Both the position numbers and the translations under genes were made by a program. DNA of 38,366 nucleotides from an uncultured Ruminococcus sp. (GTDB lineage: Bacteria > Bacillota > Clostridia > Oscillospirales > Ruminococcaceae). How positions within the stretch are numbered: position 1 is the first letter of the stretch; the number at the start of each line of letters is the position of its first letter. The stretch lies in NCBI GenBank assembly GCA_900539095.1, contig UQAR01000015.1:1-38366 (forward strand). The letters run 5' to 3'. Positions 1-8,467 of this stretch are shown here, in pieces. The notes beneath the pieces are model-generated. The model had not been told where the DNA came from and ran no database searches. It saw only the letters and a list, made by a program, of their open reading frames with translations.

Positions 1-15
1 AAAGAAACCAATTAT

Positions 16-1089
16 ATGAAGATAAAAAAGGAAATAAATCTCTTTGCGGGAATGTTCACCGCAGAAGAGATTTACCGTTATGGCGATATTATCCTTTTGC
101 TGGGGCACATACTGTATCTGGCGTTGTTCCGCTGGCTTGGCGTGTATCAAATGGTATATTACAACTACTTCAGCGTTGCGTTTTATGCGTTGATGTATGC
201 CTTGCTACACTATAACAAGATCGGAAAAACGCAGTTTACCTATCTTGTGCTTGTGGAAATAATAGTCCACGCCTGCATGGGAGCGTATTATATAGGCTGG
301 ATAGCAGGATTTACACAGATAATGCTGTGTATAATCCCGATACCGTTTTATATAACGCCAAACAGAAAAACTGTGCCATATCTGCTGTCGTCGCTTGACA
401 TTGTGATGTTCATAATAATACGGCTTGCAATGGCAGACAGAGTAGTGCCTTACAGTTTCCCTACACATAAGGTCAATATCGTTTATATTTATAATACTGT
501 GTGCAGCTTTGTAATAATAATTTATGTATCCTCCATATACATTTTTAGGAACGAACACAACAAGCGTGACGCTAAGGCACAGAACGAAAAGCTCCAAAGG
601 CTTGCTACCATTGACCCTCTGACCCAGCTTTTCAACCGCCGTGCCATGATGGATTTCATCAAGAGGATAGAGAGCAACAGCCGCCGCACAGGCAGCAACT
701 ATTCCCTTTGTCTTGGTGACATTGATGATTTCAAGCAGGTCAATGACACATACGGTCATGATGTGGGCGATAAGGTACTGCGTTCGGTGTCTGATGTTAT
801 TGCAAAGAATGTGCCTAGTGAGGGCTATGTGTGCCGCTGGGGCGGTGAGGAGATACTTTTTATCGTGCCGAATATCGACACTGAAAAGTGCGAGAGCATA
901 GCAAAAAATATATGTCAGAAGATACATGAATGTACCTTTGAAGAAAACTCAAAGACTTTCAGGATATCGATGACATTCGGCGTTTACTCCGTCACACCTG
1001 AGGAGAACTATGACGAGGGTATCTCGAAAGTGGATAAGTTGCTTTACAAAGGCAAAAAGCAAGGCAAGAACTGCGTTGTATCAAAGTAA
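16..1089 (+). CDS. Membrane-anchored GGDEF diguanylate cyclase
   Basis: Predicted to make cyclic di-GMP from two GTP at the inner face of the membrane. About six hydrophobic segments fill residues 24-173, then a short charged linker, then a GGDEF domain from about residue 199 to 357. It opens with DPLTQLFNRR (from residue 200) and its A-site loop is GGEEI at 276-280, an accepted active form of GG(D/E)EF with Ile in the last place. No RxxD inhibitory site is seen five residues before the loop, so product inhibition through that site is not expected. The first ATG has only a weak upstream purine run, and the frame stays open to the left edge of the window, so the true start may lie outside. No known sensor domain is recognised in the membrane part. 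Confidence 0.88.
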   Translation: MKIKKEINLFAGMFTAEEIYRYGDIILLLGHILYLALFRWLGVYQMVYYNYFSVAFYALMYALLHYNKIGKTQFTYLVLVEIIVHACMGAYYIGWIAGFTQIMLCIIPIPFYITPNRKTVPYLLSSLDIVMFIIIRLAMADRVVPYSFPTHKVNIVYIYNTVCSFVIIIYVSSIYIFRNEHNKRDAKAQNEKLQRLATIDPLTQLFNRRAMMDFIKRIESNSRRTGSNYSLCLGDIDDFKQVNDTYGHDVGDKVLRSVSDVIAKNVPSEGYVCRWGGEEILFIVPNIDTEKCESIAKNICQKIHECTFEENSKTFRISMTFGVYSVTPEENYDEGISKVDKLLYKGKKQGKNCVVSK

Positions 1090-1097
1090 ACAATATG

Positions 1098-1130
1098 GGC
1101 AGCTGTGGAGATCCCGCAGCTGCCTTTTTT
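1098..1130 (+). terminator. Intrinsic terminator after the GGDEF gene
   Basis: An 11-bp stem with one G-T pair (arms 1098-1108 and 1114-1124), a 5-nt loop, then six T residues. It lies between two converging genes and has a clear T-run only on the plus strand. Confidence 0.85.
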
Positions 1131-1134
1131 GTGC

Positions 1135-1578
1135 CTATTTTGCCGAAAGATAATCCCTCACGTCTACAGAGAGCCTTTCTTCGAGGCTTATAAGCTCCTT
1201 TGCAATATTCTTTGACTTTTCATCAGCTGCCTGATAGTTGTTGAGATAGCCTGACAATGACTTTACACCCATGTTGCAGCCGTCTGTGATAAAATCTGCC
1301 ACAGCGTCGTCGCTGCTCTCTGCGGCAAGCTTGAAGTTGGTCTTGAGCCATGCCATGCCCTTTGCCATTGCAGGCGGCTCTTTTCCGCTGTCGTGATAAG
1401 AATTTAAAAGGCCTTGCAGCCTTTCCTGTATCTCGATATGCCCTGCGAGATTTTTCTCAAGAGTTCTTTTAAGCTCACCGTTTGAAGTGTATTTCAGCGA
1501 ATCTTCAATGGACTGCACGCCCATTTTTATGCCTGCGTCACACTCTCTGAGAAGTTTTATAGTATCCTGTTCTATCAT
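1135..1578 (-). CDS. Small four-helix (ferritin-like/DUF2383-like) protein
   Basis: A 147-residue soluble protein that appears entirely alpha-helical, with four amphipathic stretches rich in Leu, Lys and Glu and no signal peptide or membrane segment. The spacing suggests a four-helix bundle like the DUF2383/ferritin-like proteins common in Clostridia. Glu and His occur in the helices (for example GHIEIQERL around residue 46), but I do not see a full paired ExxH iron site, so metal binding is unproven. The start is supported by AAAGGAG a few bases upstream. It is a single gene converging on the GGDEF gene. Function unknown; the family assignment is from overall pattern only. Confidence 0.6.
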   Translation of the reverse strand: MIEQDTIKLLRECDAGIKMGVQSIEDSLKYTSNGELKRTLEKNLAGHIEIQERLQGLLNSYHDSGKEPPAMAKGMAWLKTNFKLAAESSDDAVADFITDGCNMGVKSLSGYLNNYQAADEKSKNIAKELISLEERLSVDVRDYLSAK

Positions 1579-1657
1579 TGCAAAACGCTCCTTTCATAAC
1601 TGACTATAGCTTTTCACAAAAAAGCCCCATTATTCAAGCAAAAATTCAGCAAAACTA

Positions 1658-1686
1658 TTGAAAAGTCTACAGCTTTGTGATATAAT
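1658..1686 (+). promoter_or_regulatory. Sigma-A promoter for the 1729 gene
   Basis: TTGAAA at 1658-1663, a 17-bp spacer and TATAAT at 1681-1686, about 43 bases before the start codon. Confidence 0.85.
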
Positions 1687-1728
1687 CTTCTTATGGCTTA
1701 TGCCTGAAGTATATAAGGGGGTATTTTA

Positions 1729-2958
1729 ATGGGAGAAAACAATAAGTATTATAAGGAGTCGGGCAAATTCAGCCCAGCCGGAGCAGTGCTCATGGTGCTT
1801 GCAACGGCGGTCTGCGGCGGATTGCTTTTCTGGCTCTATTTGCTTTTTGAGGGCTGGTGCACTATCATCTATCTCAATGTTATCGCTGCGATAGCGGTGT
1901 CATGTGCACTTGGCTTTGTGGGAGGAAAGATAGTCAGAGCATTCAAAATGCGAAACACAGTTGTGGCAGTTGCCTGTGCAGTGATAGGCTTTTTGCTTGC
2001 CACATATTTCAAATGGGCACTGTATGATTACAACGATCTGAAAAAATATAGCTATGACCTTATGGATGAATACACAGCCTATGATTATTATGACGAGCTG
2101 AATATGCTTTTTGATGAAAGCACTGATGATTTCGGCGACTATTATGACTTCTATCATCAGACAAAGGCATATGACCTTTTCAGCAACGACTCAACAGGCG
2201 ATTTCTCAGACGAGGACATTGCCACCATGCAGAAACAGTCTGTATGGCAGTTTTTCGAGCTTGACAAGCTCCTTGGCAAAGATAAAAAATCCGCACAGAA
2301 AAGCCTTGAAAAGTCATACACCATGAACGCATATGACTACACCTATGATTTCAGAAAGTATGACAAGACAGGTCTTTTTGACATAATCGCACACCCGTCT
2401 GACCTTTGGAAGGATATAAAGTCCATTAACGAAGAGGGTCGCTGGTCTTTCAAGTCATCACATTCATCAAGAGATAACGGCTCGCTTGTGAACGGCACTT
2501 TGCTTTGGATAGTATGGGGCAGTGAATTTATCCTTCTGCTGGCTTTTCTTGTGGGCGGCGTGAGACTCAAGTCAAAAGAGCCTTTTATCGAGTCTGAGGA
2601 CGATTGGGCAGAATACAAAAACCTCAAGGGTGCATACAAATTCATGGTGCCTGAGGACATAAAGTCGTTTAAGGCATCAATGGAACAAAGCCCATACACG
2701 CTTTTTGACTATCAGACTGCTGTGAACCAGTTCCTGCCTACATATATGGTGATAGATTGCTATGTGAGCAAGTCAGGTAATGAAAATTATCTCACAGTTT
2801 ATCTGCATACTATCAATCCTAAGAACAAAAATTCTGACGCAAAGGTCCTTGTGAACATTGTGACCAACCTCTTTGTTGACGGCGATTTCATGAACAGGCT
2901 TTATTCCCTTGCGAATTTTGCTCCGCAAATGCAGGAAGTTCAGCAGACGCTACAGTAA
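1729..2958 (+). CDS. Uncharacterised membrane protein with Tyr/Asp-rich loop
   Basis: I do not recognise this 409-residue protein. It has three hydrophobic segments near the N-terminus (about residues 16-41, 46-68 and 74-95), then a long acidic, tyrosine-rich stretch (about 95-250, with runs such as YDYYDEL and DFGDYYDFY), a fourth membrane segment at about 252-278, and a soluble C-terminal domain of roughly 130 residues. The central stretch is probably one large loop outside the cell. The start has a strong AAGGGGG ribosome binding site and its own consensus promoter, and a terminator follows, so it is transcribed alone. No catalytic motif is visible. Confidence 0.8.
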   Translation: MGENNKYYKESGKFSPAGAVLMVLATAVCGGLLFWLYLLFEGWCTIIYLNVIAAIAVSCALGFVGGKIVRAFKMRNTVVAVACAVIGFLLATYFKWALYDYNDLKKYSYDLMDEYTAYDYYDELNMLFDESTDDFGDYYDFYHQTKAYDLFSNDSTGDFSDEDIATMQKQSVWQFFELDKLLGKDKKSAQKSLEKSYTMNAYDYTYDFRKYDKTGLFDIIAHPSDLWKDIKSINEEGRWSFKSSHSSRDNGSLVNGTLLWIVWGSEFILLLAFLVGGVRLKSKEPFIESEDDWAEYKNLKGAYKFMVPEDIKSFKASMEQSPYTLFDYQTAVNQFLPTYMVIDCYVSKSGNENYLTVYLHTINPKNKNSDAKVLVNIVTNLFVDGDFMNRLYSLANFAPQMQEVQQTLQ

Positions 2959-2970
2959 AAAATACGCAAA

Positions 2971-3003
2971 AAAACACGGCTGAAACAACATCAGCCGTGT
3001 TTT
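2971..3003. terminator. Bidirectional terminator
   Basis: A 13-bp perfect stem (arms 2971-2983 and 2991-3003) with a 7-nt loop, an A-run on one side and a T-run on the other. It sits between the converging 1729 gene and the beta-helix gene and can serve both. Confidence 0.9.
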
Positions 3004-3016
3004 ATTATGCCCATTT

Positions 3017-5590
3017 TTACAGCCATGCACCGTAAATAGTTTCACCTGTAAGCTCACGATATGAACGCACCCTAAGGTCAAGCATACCCGCTCTTGCTCT
3101 TTTTATCACCTGAGCAGGTGAGTTGTAATTTATCACCGTAACAAGTTCTTTTTTTGGAGTATAGTCAAGCTTATCCTCTGCCGCCTCAGCGACCTCATAG
3201 CCCTGAGCCTTCATTGTAGGCTTTCCCGATACTACAGATTTCTTGTTGAGTTCCTGCGGTTTTATCACCATTACGTTATCAGATCTCAGCGTTATATTAA
3301 ACTGAAAATCTACTGAATCGCAATACTGACCCATTCCTATAACAGTGACCTTTGCCGTTCCAACATTGGTGTTGTTAGAATACACCAGTCTGTAGTCAAT
3401 GTCAGGTATGAGCGTTTCGCCGCCAACGAAAACGTCGAATATCTGCGTTCTCTCCTTGCCAGTGTATGACATAGAGCCACGCATATTCGTTGTGCAGCCT
3501 ATGATAGTGAGCTTTGTTTTTATGCTCACCTCAGCACTGCCGCTGCCCTCCTGAACATCGTCAACTGTATTAAGATAAGCCTTTATCTTGTAAACGTACC
3601 TTGTTTTCGGCACAAGCCCGTAATCAGTATAAGAAGTGCCGTCAGTAACATTGCCCACACACTGGAACTCAGCGTCGTCGCTGTCAGTCTTTCTGTAAAC
3701 ATAATAGCCGTCAGCCTGAGATACCTCGCCCCATGACACAGTAAGCTTGTCTGAGCAGATATCATAAGACTTAACGTCAGTCGGTGCATTGAGCAGGACT
3801 GCCGCACCGTTCACAGCATAGATGCTGCCCTTTCCGTTTTCAGAAAAGCTGTTGCCGCTTATTTTCACTTCCGAGCCGTTGTTTGCCTTTATGCCGTAAT
3901 TTGTATTTTTGTTGCAGGCATTGTCACGAAACTCCACCGATGAACTATTATCCGCCGTGAAACCGTTCAGACCGTTTTCCTCCAGCGTATTGTCCTTCAC
4001 ATTGCCGCTTGCGTCATCATAAAGCACGCCGTGGTTTTTGGACTTTTTCACGGTATTCTTTCTAACGTCCGCCTGAGCTTTCTTTGTTATCTTTATTCCG
4101 TTAGAACCTGCCGAAGTTATGGTATTGCCCGAAACAGTGTTCTTTTCCGAGCCGCCTGAAACATAGACACCTGACACCTCAGGGCTTTTGATAGTATTTG
4201 AACTTACATCATTGCCTGAACCGCCGCTTATATAAACGCTGTTCTGTCTTGTGCCCGTGAGGGTATTCTTTGTGACCGTTATCTGCGATGACTGACTGAG
4301 CCATATCAAATCCATTGAATAGTTATATCTGTCATAGTCAAAGCTTATATCATTTGAGCCTATAAAAATTCCCGAAACGTCTGTAAGCCTTACTGCCGAG
4401 CCCACCGTTTTTATGGTGTTGTCTGTTATCTTCACGCCTTTTACAGTATAGTTGTAATCAGGGTGAGAATAAGACGCCGCCAGTTCTTTTCCGAAGATCT
4501 GTATGGCATATGGCTCAGGAAAATAATATGTTCCCGCAGTTGTTATAGTATTGTTCCTTATAATAGTGTTGGCGTTATCGTCAAGGCGATCCTTTATGCC
4601 TGCATAGCCTGAATTTGGTACATGGAAATTCACGTTCTCATAATCGGTCATGTACTTGAAATCGATACCGCAGCCAACGTTAGTCATGGTATTGTTCTCG
4701 ATTATGCAGTTTTTGTGGTTAAGCAGCAGGATAGCCGCCGCTTTAAGGTCATAGAACGTATTGCCTGATATCACAGTATTAGTATAATAAACGCCAAGGC
4801 AAGCCGAATGTGAGCCAAGACCTCTCATAAGATCATGAAACTTATTGTTTCTGATAACTGCGTTATCGCATGGGGTATCGTCAAAAGGCTCAAAGCCTGC
4901 GAACACTTCGGCGTTGCTTATGGTATCGAGCTGAATAGCCTCTTTCTGATAATTGCCGCTGTAGCCGTGGAAATCGCAGTCCTCGATAGTTATGCCCTGT
5001 GTTGCACCTATCTCAAGATGATGACCGTTGTAATTGTTTTTTATCTCAACGTTCTTTATCCAAAGATTGGTCATGTGTCCAAATCTCATGGTGGAAAAAG
5101 GTCGGCAGGTAGACGACGGATTACCGTCCCAGCAGCCGCCCTCTATAATGACGTTCCTTTCGCTGCCGTAGCCGCCTGCACCGTTTGCCTGTGCGTTTTT
5201 CAGCATACCGCCCTTGTCATAGTTTCTTACGATAGTTGCACCGTCCTCAAGATAGAGCCATGTGTTTGAATATATCTTCAGCATTTTGTCTATCCTGTAT
5301 TTTCCTTTCGGCACGACTACCTTAACCTGAACTGAATTTGAGCCGTTGTCTATGGCATAGTTCAGTGCTTTCTGTATCGCCTTTGCGGAATCTTTTTTAC
5401 CGCTTTTATCAGCACCAAAGTCAAGCACGTTCACTTCAAGTGCCCCTGAATAGCCTCTTATTTCCGCACCACTGGCATTTGTGCCCGTGATAGTGGAATA
5501 ATCATAAGCAAAGCACCTTACTGTCATAAGCATAATGGCGAGTATACACGCCGCTGCAAAGGCAATAAAGGTGCGAATGATCCTTGTCAA
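3017..5590 (-). CDS. Secreted parallel beta-helix protein with FN3 domain (copy 1)
   Basis: An exported 857-residue protein. The signal peptide is residues 1-28, with likely cleavage after RCFA. A pectate-lyase-3-like opening (VNVLDFGAD at 53-61) starts a right-handed beta-helix that runs to about residue 600, with about 23-residue N-x-(I/V) coils towards its end. A fibronectin type III domain follows (about 602-692), then an Ig-like surface module, then a degenerate FN3-like tail that stops at YGAWL. No LPXTG, SLH or dockerin is seen. Start is TTG with AAAGGA 10 bases upstream; the nearby ATG is out of frame. The motifs GHHLEIG, KEAIQLD, PFDDTPC and RGLGSHSA are shared with the gene at 24407-27115. 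Probably acts on or binds a polysaccharide; the substrate is unknown. Confidence 0.85.
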   Translation of the reverse strand: MTRIIRTFIAFAAACILAIMLMTVRCFAYDYSTITGTNASGAEIRGYSGALEVNVLDFGADKSGKKDSAKAIQKALNYAIDNGSNSVQVKVVVPKGKYRIDKMLKIYSNTWLYLEDGATIVRNYDKGGMLKNAQANGAGGYGSERNVIIEGGCWDGNPSSTCRPFSTMRFGHMTNLWIKNVEIKNNYNGHHLEIGATQGITIEDCDFHGYSGNYQKEAIQLDTISNAEVFAGFEPFDDTPCDNAVIRNNKFHDLMRGLGSHSACLGVYYTNTVISGNTFYDLKAAAILLLNHKNCIIENNTMTNVGCGIDFKYMTDYENVNFHVPNSGYAGIKDRLDDNANTIIRNNTITTAGTYYFPEPYAIQIFGKELAASYSHPDYNYTVKGVKITDNTIKTVGSAVRLTDVSGIFIGSNDISFDYDRYNYSMDLIWLSQSSQITVTKNTLTGTRQNSVYISGGSGNDVSSNTIKSPEVSGVYVSGGSEKNTVSGNTITSAGSNGIKITKKAQADVRKNTVKKSKNHGVLYDDASGNVKDNTLEENGLNGFTADNSSSVEFRDNACNKNTNYGIKANNGSEVKISGNSFSENGKGSIYAVNGAAVLLNAPTDVKSYDICSDKLTVSWGEVSQADGYYVYRKTDSDDAEFQCVGNVTDGTSYTDYGLVPKTRYVYKIKAYLNTVDDVQEGSGSAEVSIKTKLTIIGCTTNMRGSMSYTGKERTQIFDVFVGGETLIPDIDYRLVYSNNTNVGTAKVTVIGMGQYCDSVDFQFNITLRSDNVMVIKPQELNKKSVVSGKPTMKAQGYEVAEAAEDKLDYTPKKELVTVINYNSPAQVIKRARAGMLDLRVRSYRELTGETIYGAWL

Positions 5591-5681
5591 ATCTCATCTG
5601 TCCTTTCGTTGTCTGTGGGTTTTAGCTGCTCTCTTGTTGTTCTTTTTATATTTTTGCAGAACATAATTTTACACACTATCA

Positions 5682-5710
5682 ATTATAACAAATCCCCACA
5701 ATTTTGTCAA
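5682..5710 (-). promoter_or_regulatory. Consensus sigma-A promoter for beta-helix gene 1
   Basis: Minus-strand TTGACA (5705-5710), 17-bp spacer and TATAAT (5682-5687), with TG one base before the -10 box. The untranslated leader is about 85 nt. Confidence 0.9.
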
Positions 5711-5732
5711 CCGAAAAAACGTCAAAAAGACG

Positions 5733-5760
5733 AAAAAAAGGGCGGTGATAATAACCGCCC
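5733..5760 (-). terminator. Terminator downstream of the ZIP transporter gene
   Basis: Stem arms 5740-5746 and 5754-5760 (GGGCGGT/ACCGCCC) with a 7-nt loop. On the minus strand it is followed by seven T residues. Confidence 0.8.
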
Positions 5761-5794
5761 TCTAAATTTTGCGTAGATACGCTGTATGTATGTA

Positions 5795-5813
5795 GGGCGA
5801 CCTGTGGTCGCCC
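5795..5813. repeat. REP-like GC-rich palindrome
   Basis: Perfect 8-bp arms GGGCGACC/GGTCGCCC around TGT, inside an AT-rich gap between the ZIP stop codon and its terminator. It has no T-run, so it is not itself a terminator. It resembles the short GC-rich palindromes scattered between genes in many Clostridia genomes. Only one copy is seen here. Confidence 0.5.
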
Positions 5814-5857
5814 CTTGATCCGATGCTTATCGTTCTCAACAAGTAAAAGCCGACTTT

Positions 5858-6646
5858 TCAGCCCAATGCCACATCAAGTATCATCATAAGCAGAAATCCA
5901 AGCATCACGCCCACTGTTCCCATGTGACCGTCGCCAAGGTGAGCCTCAGGGATAAGCTCTTCAACCACCACATAAAGCATAGCTCCTGCGGCAAAGGCAA
6001 GCAGCCAAGGCAGCAGCGGCTGTATAGTTCCTGCGGCAAGAACGGTGAGAAGTCCGAAAACAGGCTCTACAAGTCCTGACAGCGTGCCAAGACCGAAGGC
6101 TTTCGCTCTGCTCATTCCCGACTGCCTGAGCGGCAGTGCAATGGCTGCACCCTCAGGAAAGTTCTGTATGCCCATTCCAATGGCAAGTGCGATAGCCGAC
6201 GCCAGCAGAACTGAGCTGTCATTATGTGCCGCCAGTGCAAATGCCAGACCGACTGCCATACCCTCAGGGATATTGTGCAGAGTGATGGCGAAAATAAGCA
6301 GTCCAGTACGTTTCAGCCCTCTGCGGACGCCCTCTTCCCTTTCAGGCTCAGGAAGAAAATAAGGCATGGCCTTGTCAAGCCCCATGAGAAACAGCACGCC
6401 TAGTGCAAAACCGCCTGCGGCAGGTATCCAGCCTATCCTGCCGAGATTTTCAGCCTCGTTTATGGCTGGGATAAGCAAGCTCCACACGCTTGCCGCTATC
6501 ATAACTCCTGCGGCAAAGCCCAAAAATGCTTTCTGCACCTTTTCACTCTGACCTTCCTTTTTCATAAAAAAGACCACAGCCGCACCCAACGCCGTCATAG
6601 AAAATGTAAAACCAGTGCCTGCCGCCGCCCAAAGTAGACCATTCAT
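5858..6646 (-). CDS. ZIP-family divalent metal transporter (ZupT-like)
   Basis: A 262-residue polytopic protein of the ZIP family, which moves Zn2+ or other divalent metals into the cytoplasm. About eight membrane segments are visible. The metal-site signatures are present: HNIPEG at 124-129 in the fourth segment and QNFPEG at 161-166 in the fifth, the two helices that build the family's binuclear metal centre. The loop between segments three and four is short and acidic rather than His-rich. The ATG has AAAGGA 10 bases upstream. An inverted repeat overlapping the presumed promoter (6673-6693) suggests metal-responsive control. Metal specificity cannot be read from the sequence. Confidence 0.93.
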   Translation of the reverse strand: MNGLLWAAAGTGFTFSMTALGAAVVFFMKKEGQSEKVQKAFLGFAAGVMIAASVWSLLIPAINEAENLGRIGWIPAAGGFALGVLFLMGLDKAMPYFLPEPEREEGVRRGLKRTGLLIFAITLHNIPEGMAVGLAFALAAHNDSSVLLASAIALAIGMGIQNFPEGAAIALPLRQSGMSRAKAFGLGTLSGLVEPVFGLLTVLAAGTIQPLLPWLLAFAAGAMLYVVVEELIPEAHLGDGHMGTVGVMLGFLLMMILDVALG

Positions 6647-6672
6647 AAAATATGTTTCCTTTCAGACAGTAT

Positions 6673-6693
6673 TATGTCAGATACAATGACATA
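6673..6693. promoter_or_regulatory. Inverted repeat, candidate operator of the ZIP gene
   Basis: Perfect 7-bp arms TATGTCA/TGACATA separated by 7 bases, 27 bases upstream of the ZIP start. It overlaps a possible minus-strand -10 box (CATAAT, 6671-6676). Which regulator would bind is unknown. Confidence 0.45.
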
Positions 6694-6772
6694 TCTTAGT
6701 CTATGAAAAACCTTTACGCAGTGTGAAAAGTCCTCCGCCGACAAAAAGAGTTCAAAAAGCCTGAGAATTTCA

Positions 6773-6801
6773 GAATATGACCCGTCCCTTGTGAATATAA
6801 T
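6773..6801 (+). promoter_or_regulatory. Sigma-E-like promoter for sipL-spoIVA
   Basis: GAATATG at 6773-6779, 14 bases, then AATATAAT at 6794-6801. Against the Bacillus sigma-E pattern (KMATATT, 14 bases, CATACAAT-like) this matches 6 of 7 and 6 of 8 positions at the expected spacing. Mother-cell control by sigma-E is what both downstream genes would need. Confidence 0.5.
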
Positions 6802-6895
6802 GTTCTCAGCAGGGCATTACAAGCTCTTGACGATCGGATAGGGCAAAAAACTTTGCCTTACAGGGTCAGTTTATTTTTAGGAGGAAACAGACAAG

Positions 6896-8455
6896 ATGAA
6901 CACTATGGATTTCAAGCTTAACAGAGAGATGCTGTCAATGACACGGACTATCCTTGACGCCTCCTGCGAGCAGGCTGTGGAAAAAGATTTTCTGCTGCCC
7001 GACTATTATCCTGATATTTTCAGGGTACTAAAATGCGTTATCACACCAACTGTACAGAGCCACTCCGTAAACGGCGGAAAGCTCAGCTTTGACATGGCGG
7101 CACTTATCAGGGTGCTTTATATCAGCCAGAACGACAAGCGGATAAACTGCATAGAACAGAAGATGAACTACACAAAATCCTTTGACCTTCAGGGTGACTG
7201 CGGCGACCCTATGATATGGCTCACGCCAAAATGCGATTACGTCAACTGCCGTGTGGTAAATCAACGCCGACTTGATATCCGTGGTGCGGTGACTATCCAC
7301 GCAAAGGTCACAGGTGAGGTATCTGTGCCTATAGTCACAGACGCATTCGGCTGCGGCATACAGCTGAAAAAATCTGCCGTTACATATCCTTCAAAGCGGC
7401 TCACCGCTGCAAAGCGTATAACCCTTATTGAAGAATTGCAGCTGTCGGCGGCAAAAGCACCTGTGGGCACTATCCTGCGTACAGACTGCCGTATTATCCC
7501 TCAGGATCACAAAATGATAGCAGGCAAGCTTGTGACAAAGGGCGACGCCGAGATATCCATGCTTTACTCCTGTGTGACCACTGACGGCGAGGAAACTGCC
7601 GAAACGATGCGTTTTACTCTGCCGTTCTCCCAGATAATCGACATTGACGGCATTGACGATACTTTCACCGCAGATGTTAGGATAACCCCAGCAGGCTGCG
7701 ATATCATACCGAAATCTGACGATTCAGGCACGCTTGAATGTGAGCTTGTGCTCCTTGTGAACTGCGTTGCCAAAAAGCTTTCCACCTGCGAGATAGTCAC
7801 AGACGCATATTCCACCTGCTTTGAATGTGAGGCAGAAAAGTGCGAAAGCAAGCTTGACAGCGAGAGCATAAAGATAGCGGACAGTCACAGCGTCACCGCA
7901 AAGCTTTCCTGTCAGGAGGGTGAGATACGCTGCGTTCATGACAGCTGGGCGACGCTCTCAAACGTTACAACAAGGCTTGACGAGGAAAAGAAAGCCTTTA
8001 TCGTTTCAGGCAGCGTAAGCTTTTGTCTGCTTGGCAGAAATGAGAACGGCACTCCTCTTTATCTTGAAAACGATTCGCCTTTTGAGCATGAGATACCGCT
8101 CCCTGAAAATGTCACAGGCGAGATATCCATATCTCCTGAGCTTTGCATAGAAAGCTGTACATACTATCTTGCAGACGAAACTACCGCAGAGCTTAAAGCC
8201 GACATAAAGATAGGCGGCGAAATGACCGTTCAGCAGACGGGTTTCATGATATCAGAGCTAAAAATACTCACTGATAAGCCTAAAGAGAAAAATGACAAAT
8301 ACGCTCTTAAAATATGCTACTGCAACGAGAGCGACGACATCTGGGAGATAGCTAAAAAATATTCAACTTCCATAACAGCCATACTTGAAGAAAACGAGCT
8401 GACTGACGACAAGATCTCACAGCAGGGAATGTTGCTTATCCCATTAATGAACTAG
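6896..8455 (+). CDS. sipL: SipL-like SpoIVA-interacting protein (DUF3794/SPOCS plus LysM)
   Basis: A 519-residue cytosolic protein built from DUF3794/SPOCS-type beta-rich domains with a C-terminal LysM domain at about 467-519 (pattern IWEIAKKYSTSITAILEENE, ending in MLLIPLMN). The architecture matches SipL of Clostridioides difficile, which binds the coat ATPase SpoIVA through its LysM domain and is needed for the coat to encase the forespore. The start has AGGAGG eight to nine bases upstream. The next gene, 12 bases downstream, is spoIVA itself, which strengthens the assignment. A sigma-E-like promoter precedes it. There is no signal peptide, consistent with action in the mother-cell cytoplasm. 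General DUF3794 proteins exist, but LysM plus the neighbour make SipL the best reading. Confidence 0.88.
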   Translation: MNTMDFKLNREMLSMTRTILDASCEQAVEKDFLLPDYYPDIFRVLKCVITPTVQSHSVNGGKLSFDMAALIRVLYISQNDKRINCIEQKMNYTKSFDLQGDCGDPMIWLTPKCDYVNCRVVNQRRLDIRGAVTIHAKVTGEVSVPIVTDAFGCGIQLKKSAVTYPSKRLTAAKRITLIEELQLSAAKAPVGTILRTDCRIIPQDHKMIAGKLVTKGDAEISMLYSCVTTDGEETAETMRFTLPFSQIIDIDGIDDTFTADVRITPAGCDIIPKSDDSGTLECELVLLVNCVAKKLSTCEIVTDAYSTCFECEAEKCESKLDSESIKIADSHSVTAKLSCQEGEIRCVHDSWATLSNVTTRLDEEKKAFIVSGSVSFCLLGRNENGTPLYLENDSPFEHEIPLPENVTGEISISPELCIESCTYYLADETTAELKADIKIGGEMTVQQTGFMISELKILTDKPKEKNDKYALKICYCNESDDIWEIAKKYSTSITAILEENELTDDKISQQGMLLIPLMN

Positions 8456-8467
8456 GAGGACAGACAC

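Noticed and set aside
205..927. 240-codon open frame on the minus strand
   Set aside because: It lies wholly antisense to the GGDEF gene, lacks a ribosome site and has no recognisable domain.
5591..5681. Possible cyclic di-GMP riboswitch in the beta-helix gene leader
   Set aside because: The GGDEF gene made this attractive, but the leader lacks the conserved stems and motifs of class I or II and is too short.
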